This document shows, piece by piece, positions 33,741 through 40,949 of a stretch of DNA of 44,897 nucleotides. Numbering within the stretch: the first letter of the stretch is position 1; each line of letters begins with the position of its first letter. This DNA is from an uncultured Clostridium sp. Lineage in GTDB: Bacteria > Bacillota > Clostridia > TANB77 > CAG-508. Where the stretch lies: contig USQZ01000009.1 of the NCBI GenBank assembly GCA_900556975.1, positions 1 through 44,897 of the forward strand, given 5' to 3'. The notes beneath the pieces were generated by a model. It was not told the DNA's origin. It saw only the letters and a list, made by a program, of their open reading frames with translations, and searched no databases. A program made the translations under genes and the position numbers.

Positions 33741-36182
33741 TTATTCCATCATTTCTTTACATTCTTCTGATATTTTTTCAACACTTACTACTTTTCCTTC
33801 GTTTGTTCTCATTAATGTTACACCTTGTGTTGATCTTCCTAATACACTAACTTCTTTTACGTTTAATCTTATTATTGTTCCTGTATCAGTTATCATCATA
33901 ATATCGTCATCATCATTAACAATTTTTATTCCTACAAGTTCTCCTGTTTTTGGTGTTATTTTGTATGTTATTACACCTTTGCCACCTCTTATTTGAACTC
34001 TGTATTCGTCTAATTCTGTTCTCTTTCCAAATCCATTTTCTGTTATTGCTAATAATGTTGCTGTGCTTTTTGCTATTATAGATTCCATTCCTATTACTTC
34101 ATCATCTGAATCTAATCTCATTCCTATAACACCTTGTGATACTCTACCAACTGAACGTACATCTTTTTCATCAAATGTTATGCACATTCCTTTTCTTGTT
34201 ACTAAAACAACATTGTCTTCTCCATCTGTTAACCTTACTCCGATTACTTCGTCTCCGTCTTTTAAATTTATAGATTGTAATCCTGTTTTTCTTGTTGAAT
34301 CATATTCTTTTAATGCTGTTTTCTTAATTAAACCATTCTTTGTTGCGAATAATAGGTATTTTCCGTCAGCAAAGTTTTGGATTGGCATTATTGCTGTAAC
34401 TTTTTCATCTGCATCTAAGCTTAGTAAGTTTACAATCGCTGTTCCTTTGGCTGTTCTTCCTGCTTCTGGTACTTCATATCCTCTTAATCTATATAGTTTT
34501 CCTTTGTTTGTAAAGAATAATAATGTGTCATGTGAAGATGCCGTGAATATTTCTTTTACGAAGTCTTGGTCTCTTGTTGTCATTCCTGTTATTCCTTTTC
34601 CACCTCTTCTTTGACTCTTAAATGTATCTATTGGAGCTCTCTTGATATATCCAAATCTTGTTAGAGCTATAACAACTTGTTCTTCTTTTATTAAGTCATC
34701 TAATTCTATGTCGCCTTCTGCTGCAACAATCTTTGTCTTTCTTTCATCTCCAAATTTTTTCTTCATTTCTAATAATTCTTCTTTTATGATGTCATATACT
34801 AATTTATCGCTTGCTAATATTTCTTTTAAGTGAGCAATTAATTTCATTAATTCAGCATATTCTTCTTCAAGTTTTTCTCTTTGCAATCCTGATAAACGTT
34901 TTAATTGCATATCCAAAATGGCTTGTGCTTGGATTTCTGTTAATTTGAATCTTTCCATTAATCTTTCTTTTGCATCATCATATGATGATCTAATGATTTG
35001 AATTACTTCATCAATGTTGTCTATTGCTATAATTAAACCTTCTAATATGTGTGCTCTTGCTTCTGCTTTATCAAGTTCAAATTTTGTTCTACGTAATACT
35101 ACTGTTTTTCTATGATCTATATAGTGTAATAAGCAATCTTTTAATGTTAAGATTTTTGGTTCGCCATTTACTAGAGCTAACATTATTACACCGAATGTTA
35201 TTTGCATTTGTGTATTTTTATATAATTGATTTAGAACTACTTGTGCATTAGCATCCCTTTTTAATTCTATAACAATTCTTACTTTGTGTTCTCTATCTGA
35301 TTCATCTCTAATATCAGAAATTCCTTCAATTCTTTTATCTCTTGCAAGTAAAGCTATATTTTCTATTAATCTAGCTTTATTTACTTGATATGGTAATGCT
35401 GAAACTACTATTCTTCTTTTGTTTCCTTGCATTTCTTCTATTTCAGCTTCTGCTCTTACTGCAATTTTTCCTCTTCCTGTTGTATATGCGTCTTTTATTC
35501 CTTCTCTTCCTAGGATAATACCTTCTGTTGGAAAATCAGGTCCTTTTATTATTTTCATCAAATCTTCATTTGTAACATCGTCTTCGTCTATAACTTTTAT
35601 TGCACCATCTACTACTTCTGATAGATTATGTGGTGGTATATTTGTTGCCATTCCAACAGCTATACCTGATGAACCGTTTATTAATAATGCTGGTACTTTT
35701 GCAGGTAAAACAGTTGGTTCTTGTAGTCTATCGTCGTAGTTTGGCATAAAGTCAACTGTATTTTTTTCAATGTCAACAAGCATTTCTTCTGCAATTTTTT
35801 CCATTCTTGCTTCAGTGTACCTCATTGCTGCTGCGCCATCACCATCTATTGAACCAAAATTTCCATGTCCATCGATCATTGTATATCTTTGTGAGAAATC
35901 TTGTGCCAATCTTACCATAGCATCATATACTGATGAGTCTCCATGTGGATGGTAACGTCCTAAAACAGAACCTACAGTATTTGCACACTTCCTATAAGGT
36001 TTGTCTGATGTTATTCCATCTTCATACATTGAATACAAAATTCTTCTGTGTACTGGTTTCAAGCCATCTCTAACGTCTGGTAAAGCTCTTGAAACAATAA
36101 CGCTCATTGCATAATCAACATATGCTGTTTTCATCTCTGCTTCAATGTCTCTCTCTATTATTTTTCCTTCTTGCTTGTCCAT
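33741..36182 (-). CDS. gyrA: DNA gyrase subunit A
   Basis: 813 residues. The DNA-cutting subunit of gyrase, which introduces negative supercoils with GyrB. The catalytic Tyr122 is in MRYTEARM. The quinolone-determining region reads YHPHGDSSVYD, with Ser83 and Asp87 (E. coli numbering) in the susceptible state. The coiled-coil arm is at about 370-480 and the C-terminal beta-pinwheel from ~500, beginning with the GyrA box SQRRGGKG needed for wrapping DNA. ATG with AGAGGTTT upstream and a strong promoter. In most Firmicutes gyrA directly follows gyrB; here the two are about 4.8 kb apart, with the TraC/VirB4 operon between them on the same strand. Confidence 0.98.
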   Translation of the reverse strand: MDKQEGKIIERDIEAEMKTAYVDYAMSVIVSRALPDVRDGLKPVHRRILYSMYEDGITSDKPYRKCANTVGSVLGRYHPHGDSSVYDAMVRLAQDFSQRYTMIDGHGNFGSIDGDGAAAMRYTEARMEKIAEEMLVDIEKNTVDFMPNYDDRLQEPTVLPAKVPALLINGSSGIAVGMATNIPPHNLSEVVDGAIKVIDEDDVTNEDLMKIIKGPDFPTEGIILGREGIKDAYTTGRGKIAVRAEAEIEEMQGNKRRIVVSALPYQVNKARLIENIALLARDKRIEGISDIRDESDREHKVRIVIELKRDANAQVVLNQLYKNTQMQITFGVIMLALVNGEPKILTLKDCLLHYIDHRKTVVLRRTKFELDKAEARAHILEGLIIAIDNIDEVIQIIRSSYDDAKERLMERFKLTEIQAQAILDMQLKRLSGLQREKLEEEYAELMKLIAHLKEILASDKLVYDIIKEELLEMKKKFGDERKTKIVAAEGDIELDDLIKEEQVVIALTRFGYIKRAPIDTFKSQRRGGKGITGMTTRDQDFVKEIFTASSHDTLLFFTNKGKLYRLRGYEVPEAGRTAKGTAIVNLLSLDADEKVTAIMPIQNFADGKYLLFATKNGLIKKTALKEYDSTRKTGLQSINLKDGDEVIGVRLTDGEDNVVLVTRKGMCITFDEKDVRSVGRVSQGVIGMRLDSDDEVIGMESIIAKSTATLLAITENGFGKRTELDEYRVQIRGGKGVITYKITPKTGELVGIKIVNDDDDIMMITDTGTIIRLNVKEVSVLGRSTQGVTLMRTNEGKVVSVEKISEECKEMME

Positions 36183-36219
36183 TTAAAAACCTCTTTTCTT
36201 TTTTGTTTAATACTCTTGT

Positions 36220-36248
36220 ATTATACTAAACCGTAAGAAAATATGCAA
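36220..36248 (-). promoter_or_regulatory. SigA-type promoter of gyrA
   Basis: On the minus strand, TTGCAT at 36248-36243, a 17-base spacer and perfect TATAAT at 36225-36220, about 38 bases before the start codon. gyrA is thus not dependent on read-through from the T4SS operon. Confidence 0.8.
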
Positions 36249-36260
36249 GTTTTTTATGGT

Positions 36261-36941
36261 CTATTTTATTTTTTCTATAAGCATTTTTTCACTCTCAGAC
36301 AAATTTTCTATACTTCCTTTTTCTTCAATATATTTTTGTATTTTTTCGATTTCTCTTGCTTGTTTTATTATTTTTTCAATAGATTCATTTTTGTCTAATC
36401 TTTGCTTTATTTTATTTATACTTTTTTGCATTTCTTTATAATTTCCTTTGGAATAATTTTCTTTCCATTCTTGACAATATTCTTCTATTTTTTCTAAGCT
36501 ATATGTATCTATTTTATAATAGCTTTCTAATTCATTTTCTAGTGAGTTCATTATTTCTTTTTTTCCTGTTTTTATTAAATTATATGTACTCTTACTTATC
36601 TTCTTTTTATTTAATAAGGTTTTTAATATTTTATCAATTATTTCTGATGTGCCATCTAGTATTCCATCTGTTTGAATTAGTCTTTTAACTTGTTCTACAC
36701 TTTCAAATTTGCCTGTAAATATTCCTTGTATACTTTTTCCAATATCTTTTACTTTTTCATATGTTTCTTTTACTCCTTCTGTAAATCCTTCTTGAATAAA
36801 TTTATCTTTTATGTCTATTATATCATCTTCAATGAAGTCTGGTAATACAGCTCTCAGGCCAAATTCAAGTCCTGTGTTTGCCAAATTTCCTATGTCAATT
36901 TTTATATCTTTTGTTTGTTTTAAATTTTCTATTAGTTCCAC
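36261..36941 (-). CDS. Helical protein of unknown function, last gene of the TraC/VirB4 operon
   Basis: 226 residues, starting at GTG (36941) behind AAGGAG with a 5-base spacing. No family is recognised. It is predicted nearly all helical: a Gly- and Ala-containing segment at ~18-60 (LANTGLEFGLRAVLPDFIEDD, IQEGFTEGVKETY), a KSIQGIFTGKFESVEQVKRL segment near 68-90, and a Lys/Glu-rich coiled-coil-like C-terminal half. There is no signal peptide and no clear membrane helix, though residues 15-35 are mildly hydrophobic. It follows the CpaE-like gene by 14 bases and so is probably cotranscribed with VirB4. Being last, cytosolic and unknown, it may be a substrate, chaperone or regulator of the secretion system; that is a guess from position. 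Confidence 0.7.
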   Translation of the reverse strand: MELIENLKQTKDIKIDIGNLANTGLEFGLRAVLPDFIEDDIIDIKDKFIQEGFTEGVKETYEKVKDIGKSIQGIFTGKFESVEQVKRLIQTDGILDGTSEIIDKILKTLLNKKKISKSTYNLIKTGKKEIMNSLENELESYYKIDTYSLEKIEEYCQEWKENYSKGNYKEMQKSINKIKQRLDKNESIEKIIKQAREIEKIQKYIEEKGSIENLSESEKMLIEKIK

Positions 36942-36955
36942 TGCATCTCCTTATC

Positions 36956-37984
36956 TTATGTTAGTTTTTTATAAATTCTTTTTTTTATTAATGACTTTTT
37001 ATAAGATACTTCTTTATTCTTATATGGAATAATTTCTATGCCTGTATTTTTTATCTTATTTTTTCTTATGTTTATATTTATTAATATTACTTTTATTTTT
37101 TCTAATTTTAAGTTCCAATTTTTTTCGTATATATTTAATAAATTATTTGATATTTTAATGTCTTTAATATTTTTTTCTATTATAAAATAAATATTTTCTG
37201 CTTTTTCCATTAGTGCATGATTTAATTCAAAATAACATTCTGCGTTATTATTTATTATTATATAATCATAATCTTTTTTAAGTTTATCTATTTTCTTTAT
37301 AATATTATTTTTTCCTATTATTTCGCCATTTTCGAATAAAAAATTCTTGGCTTTTTTTATTTTTACTCTTGATGATATATTATTTTTAAATGTTTGTTCA
37401 ATATCTTGATTTAATATATTCATGTTTATTAATAAAACATTTTTTTCTTTTGTTTTTATTGTGTTAATTAAATCTATTATAAATATTGTTTTAGCTGTAC
37501 TTTCAAATCCTGCAATCGATATTATTTTACTTTTTTTATTTTCTGTTTTGCTTTTAATAAATTTAGTTATTGCATATTTATTATTTTCTTTTTCATAAAT
37601 TATATTTTTTAATTTTTCTATTTCTTTTTCTAATTCTTCAGTATAATTTTGTTCTTTTATTATTTTTTTAATTTCTTCTATACTAATTTCTCCATTTGAA
37701 AATACTTTATATGCATATTTTTCTAAATTTATTTTATCAATATTTCTTGATTTTTCGGTAAAAATTATTATTTTTGTTTTTTTTATTTTTTTCATAAATT
37801 CTATTATTTCTTCTCCTGGTAATTCATCGTTTAGCAAAATAAAATCTATGTCATTATTTTCTTCTAAAAAATCTAATACTGCTTCTTGATATAATAAATC
37901 TTTTCCTACAACTTCAATTTCTGGATCGTTTCTTAATTCTTCATTTACTGAATTATTTAAAATTGCTGTTATTACTTTTTTTAT
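36956..37984 (-). CDS. CpaE/TadZ-like protein with degenerate receiver and P-loop; apparent ATA start
   Basis: 342 residues if started at ATA 37984. That codon follows AAAGGTGGG by 6 bases and gives the natural N-terminus (I/M)KKVITAILNN. The first ATG/GTG/TTG in frame (TTG 37837) would cut off the first 49 residues and half of the first domain. Residues 1-~110 resemble a response-regulator receiver (DIDFILLNDELPG), but the phospho-acceptor Asp is Asn. A coiled coil follows (~113-137). Residues ~150-342 resemble a MinD/ParA-type ATPase, with GFESTAKT (159-166) instead of KGGxGKT and IIINNNAEC instead of a Walker B Asp. CpaE/TadZ proteins position pilus or secretion machines at poles; this one probably lacks catalysis. 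It starts 13 bases after VirB4. Confidence 0.75.
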   Translation of the reverse strand: MKKVITAILNNSVNEELRNDPEIEVVGKDLLYQEAVLDFLEENNDIDFILLNDELPGEEIIEFMKKIKKTKIIIFTEKSRNIDKINLEKYAYKVFSNGEISIEEIKKIIKEQNYTEELEKEIEKLKNIIYEKENNKYAITKFIKSKTENKKSKIISIAGFESTAKTIFIIDLINTIKTKEKNVLLINMNILNQDIEQTFKNNISSRVKIKKAKNFLFENGEIIGKNNIIKKIDKLKKDYDYIIINNNAECYFELNHALMEKAENIYFIIEKNIKDIKISNNLLNIYEKNWNLKLEKIKVILININIRKNKIKNTGIEIIPYKNKEVSYKKSLIKKRIYKKLT

Positions 37985-37997
37985 TTTTTTCCCACCT

Positions 37998-39746
37998 TTA
38001 TATTAATAATTTTTCTTCTTCTGATGAGTTTATTTTCACTAATATATGATTGTGATCTATAAACATCATACTTTCTCCTTTTTTCAATGATCGTATTTCT
38101 ATTTTCTCTTTTTCTGTTATGTTTATATATTCTTCTAATACTTTTATATTTTCTTCTTCTAGTGAAAAAAATATTTTTATACATGAATTATTTAATATGC
38201 TTTTTCCATACGTTCCATTTTCTAAGCTGAATAAATCTGATACGTCTTGGGTTATAGCCACACTACTTCCTGAATATTTTCTTATTGTTTTAAATATTTT
38301 ATAAATAAAACTTGCTACTTCTTTGTTTGAAGTTACTCCTATTAATCTCCATATTTCATCTAAATATATTGATTTTTTAATGTTCCTATCTTTTTTTATT
38401 TTATCCCAAAATAAGTCTGTAAAAATATACATTCCATATTTTAAATTTTCTTCTCCAAGTTCATATACATCAGCTACTATCAATTTATTATCTATTTCTA
38501 TGTTTGTGTAATTATTAAAGAAACTTAAAGATCCTTTTATAAATGGAAGTAACTCTATTTCAAACTTTTTTCCTTTTTTGTCTTTTTTTAAAACATTATA
38601 AAAATCTTCTAATATTGGCATTTCTGATGGTTCTTTAAAAATAGGTTTTATTTGTATCTTGTCTTTTTCTATTTTTTTATATAAACTTTTATCGTCAAAA
38701 GTTATTTCTTTTTTCTTGTATGTTTCTATTATTTTTTCTTCTATAAAAGCTTTCTCTTCCTCGTTTAGTTCTCCAAAAATTAGGCCAAAAAATCCTAATA
38801 ACTTTTGTATTTTTGTTGATAAATATCCTTTGTTTTCTTCTATTGATTCTTCTCTTATGTCAAAAATATTTATATATGTTTCTGATGATGGTCCTATTTT
38901 AAAAATAGCTCCATTTAAATTTTTACATATTTTTTCGTATTCTCTTTCGGGATCTATTACATATTGTTCTATCCCCATTAACCAATTTCTTAATATTTGT
39001 AATTTGGTAAAGAATGATTTTCCGGCTCCACTTGTGCCAAATATACACATGTTTCCATTTTTATATTTTTCTCTATCAAATTTATCTATAAAAATTAATG
39101 AATTATTATAAATATTATTTCCTATAAAAACCCCTTCTTCGTCAAATATTGATGAAGATATAAATGGATATGTTCCTACTAATCCACTTGTTAATATATT
39201 TCTTTTACTTGCATGTTTAATATCGTATGAATTTTGCATTAATGGTGTACATGAAAAGAATACCTGCTCCTGTCTAAAGTTTGCTCTTTTAGTTTGTATT
39301 CCATTACTTTGCAACATTCCTTCGACACTGTTTAACTGTATTTCAAGCTCTTTTTCGCTTTCTGCATAAACATCTATGTAAATATATAATAGATATAAAT
39401 CTTCATTATTTATTTGCATTTCTTTTCTTATGTATTTTGCATCATCATATGAATATTTTGCTATGTCTATATCTTGTGTGTTTTCTTTAATTGTTTTTAA
39501 ATCTACTCCTACGTTTCCAATGTGATATGTTAAATCTCTTATTGTTTTATACTTATCTTTTTTTTCATAAAAAATTGATAAATTCATATTGATATTGCTA
39601 GATATTATGTTTTTTAAAATAATTTCATTATATTCTCTATAATAATCTGTACAAATTATTCCTCCATAAAATATTCCATCTATTTCAATATATTTTGGAT
39701 TAGTTTCGTTTATATATGCGGGTATTATATAATCTTTTTCTTCTAT
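37998..39746 (-). CDS. VirB4-type T4SS ATPase; apparent ATA start
   Basis: 582 residues if started at ATA 39746, five bases after AGGAGG. The next usable start (ATG 39587) has no ribosome site and loses 53 residues (IIPAYINE, YIEIDGIFYGG) that belong to the domain. VirB4 is the membrane-associated motor that powers assembly and transport. N-terminal domain ~1-190 (KRANFRQEQVFF, TSGLVGTYPF). Walker A GTSGAGKS (237-244) is followed by YVIDPEREYEKIC. Walker B is SIYLDEIWRLIG (~470), followed by VAITQDVSDLF with the conserved Gln. The C-terminus ends EEEKLLI. At 582 residues it is shorter than Tn916-type VirB4, because the TraC-like N-terminal segment is a separate gene just upstream. Its partners VirD4, B6 and B3 are at 10.6-13.9 kb. 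Confidence 0.9.
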   Translation of the reverse strand: MEEKDYIIPAYINETNPKYIEIDGIFYGGIICTDYYREYNEIILKNIISSNINMNLSIFYEKKDKYKTIRDLTYHIGNVGVDLKTIKENTQDIDIAKYSYDDAKYIRKEMQINNEDLYLLYIYIDVYAESEKELEIQLNSVEGMLQSNGIQTKRANFRQEQVFFSCTPLMQNSYDIKHASKRNILTSGLVGTYPFISSSIFDEEGVFIGNNIYNNSLIFIDKFDREKYKNGNMCIFGTSGAGKSFFTKLQILRNWLMGIEQYVIDPEREYEKICKNLNGAIFKIGPSSETYINIFDIREESIEENKGYLSTKIQKLLGFFGLIFGELNEEEKAFIEEKIIETYKKKEITFDDKSLYKKIEKDKIQIKPIFKEPSEMPILEDFYNVLKKDKKGKKFEIELLPFIKGSLSFFNNYTNIEIDNKLIVADVYELGEENLKYGMYIFTDLFWDKIKKDRNIKKSIYLDEIWRLIGVTSNKEVASFIYKIFKTIRKYSGSSVAITQDVSDLFSLENGTYGKSILNNSCIKIFFSLEEENIKVLEEYINITEKEKIEIRSLKKGESMMFIDHNHILVKINSSEEEKLLI

Positions 39747-39757
39747 TTTTCCCTCCT

Positions 39758-40336
39758 TTATTTCTTCTGATTTTTTCTACAATTAAAAAATGAATATAAT
39801 ATATCTATTGTTTCTTTTTTATCTATTTCATAAACAAAATTGCCACATCTTGATAATGTTTCTTTTATTTTGAAATATTTTTCATTTAAATTTTCTATAA
39901 TAATTTTTTCTGAATTATTTTCGGGATTTATATTTTTGAATTCATCGTCTTGATGAATAATGATAAAAAAATTTTTTGATGATGATTTATTTTCTGAATT
40001 AATCTTTTTAATATATTCTATATATTGATCATATATATTTTTTGCGTTTGTTTCTTTTTTTATTTTTTTCTCTTGTTCTAGAATTAAAATTTGTTTTTTG
40101 AGATTTTCTTTTTTACTTTGAACTAAAATTTGTAAATTGAAATTAAATGTTTTTAGAAATGTTTTATAAGAATTTAAAATTGATTTTTTCTCCAATTCTG
40201 ATTTCAACTCATAATTAATTGGAAAGATTTTAATTATTTTGATATATTGTTCATTTTTTAATTTTATAATTCCTTTTTCTTTTATTTCTTTTATTGGAAT
40301 TAAATTTTGTGTACTATTTTCTTTTGTTACTCTGAT
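39758..40336 (-). CDS. TraC-like domain protein (detached VirB4 N-terminal-type domain); apparent ATC start
   Basis: 192 residues if started at ATC 40336, which lies 8 bases after a perfect AGGAGG. No ATG, GTG or TTG is in frame until TTG 40207, which has no ribosome site and would remove 43 residues that carry the family's STQNLIPIKEI and IKIIKIFPINYELKS segments. The protein matches the small TraC-like domain found beside VirB4 in Gram-positive T4SS: after the segments above come SYKTFLKTFNFNLQILVQSKKENL, a coiled-coil helix (~80-115) and NFFIIIHQDD. There is no P-loop. It probably caps or anchors the VirB4 ATPase. First gene of its operon, right after a TTGACA promoter with a Spo0A-type box. 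Confidence 0.8.
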   Translation of the reverse strand: MRVTKENSTQNLIPIKEIKEKGIIKLKNEQYIKIIKIFPINYELKSELEKKSILNSYKTFLKTFNFNLQILVQSKKENLKKQILILEQEKKIKKETNAKNIYDQYIEYIKKINSENKSSSKNFFIIIHQDDEFKNINPENNSEKIIIENLNEKYFKIKETLSRCGNFVYEIDKKETIDILYSFFNCRKNQKK

Positions 40337-40358
40337 TTTTTCTACCTCCTTCGTTTTT

Positions 40359-40388
40359 ATGATAAATCATAGAATGCTTATGTGTCAA
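40359..40388 (-). promoter_or_regulatory. SigA-type promoter of the TraC/VirB4 operon
   Basis: On the minus strand, consensus TTGACA at 40388-40383, then TTATCA (17-base spacer) or TATCAT at 40364-40359 (18-base spacer). The expected transcript start is only a few bases before the AGGAGG of the TraC-like gene, giving a leader of about 15-20 bases. Confidence 0.7.
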
Positions 40389-40407
40389 GGCTTTTCGTGT
40401 TTCATAT

Positions 40408-40414
40408 TTCGACA
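40408..40414 (-). promoter_or_regulatory. Spo0A-type box upstream of the TraC/VirB4 promoter
   Basis: TTTTGTCGAAATA on the minus strand contains the perfect box TGTCGAA. It ends 19 bases upstream of the TTGACA, about 55-62 bases before the expected transcript start, a usual activator position. Binding is inferred. Confidence 0.5.
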
Positions 40415-40449
40415 AAAAATTTTTTTATTTTTTTTAGTATATATTTTTT

Positions 40450-40850
40450 AAATTTGTCTATAATAATAACATAAAGTTTATATTAGTTAAATCAAAAGTG
40501 ATTTTGGTTCATTTTTATGGATCAATATTACTCAAATTATGATTAAACTTGGCTTATATTTTAGGTCATATTTAGTCTAAATATTAATTATAATGTTTGT
40601 TTTTGTGGCTATTTTTATATTGTATATGGTCTAAAAGATAGGCATTATAGTTTAGATTAAGAGTATTTTGATATTCTCACTGGTTGTTATTAGTCTTCAT
40701 TTTTTAAGACGAATATGGCTAGAAAAGGGTGTTTCTATATTCGAGTAACTGATTAATTTGAGTGGTATATGGCTTATTTATATAGAAATATATATTAGGT
40801 TTGACTATTATTTGAATTAGTCTGAGCTAACAATTAATATAAGTTTTATT
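40450..40850. other. Gene-free AT-rich stretch between the VirB4 operon and gyrB
   Basis: About 400 bases with no ORF over ~30 codons on either strand. Its plus strand has more G than C and scattered TGGCT and TCTAA-type words (for example TATGGTCTAAAAG, TATGGCTAG, TATGGCTTA), unlike the C-over-G look of coding complements nearby. A TATAAT on the plus strand near 40460 and the hairpin plus T-rich tail at 40854-40900 could bound a plus-strand RNA. I recognise no known RNA family and no DnaA box. Confidence 0.4.
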
Positions 40851-40853
40851 GCT

Positions 40854-40886
40854 AAGAGGCAGGTCATACTTTTTGACCTGCCTCTT
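40854..40886. terminator. GC-rich hairpin downstream of gyrB
   Basis: 13-base stem AAGAGGCAGGTCA (40854-40866) with TGACCTGCCTCTT (40874-40886), 7-base loop; unusually GC-rich for this window. It lies 64 bases after the gyrB stop. The minus strand has no T-run after it (AGCAATAAAAC); the plus strand has ATTATATTTTAG. It may end gyrB transcripts, or a plus-strand RNA from the gene-free stretch. Confidence 0.7.
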
Positions 40887-40949
40887 ATTATATTTTAGAA
40901 AACTTTTCTCATCTTTCTTTAATATTAAAATAACAATACAAAAATTTTA

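Noticed and set aside
39758..40207. TTG at 40207 as the true start of the TraC-like gene
   Set aside because: No Shine-Dalgarno upstream, and the 43 in-frame residues before it carry the family's conserved N-terminal segments and are preceded by AGGAGG.
40450..40850. Replication origin (oriC) in the gene-free stretch next to gyrB
   Set aside because: No TTATCCACA or near match and no array of boxes; dnaN continues past the right edge, so dnaA and oriC are more likely there.
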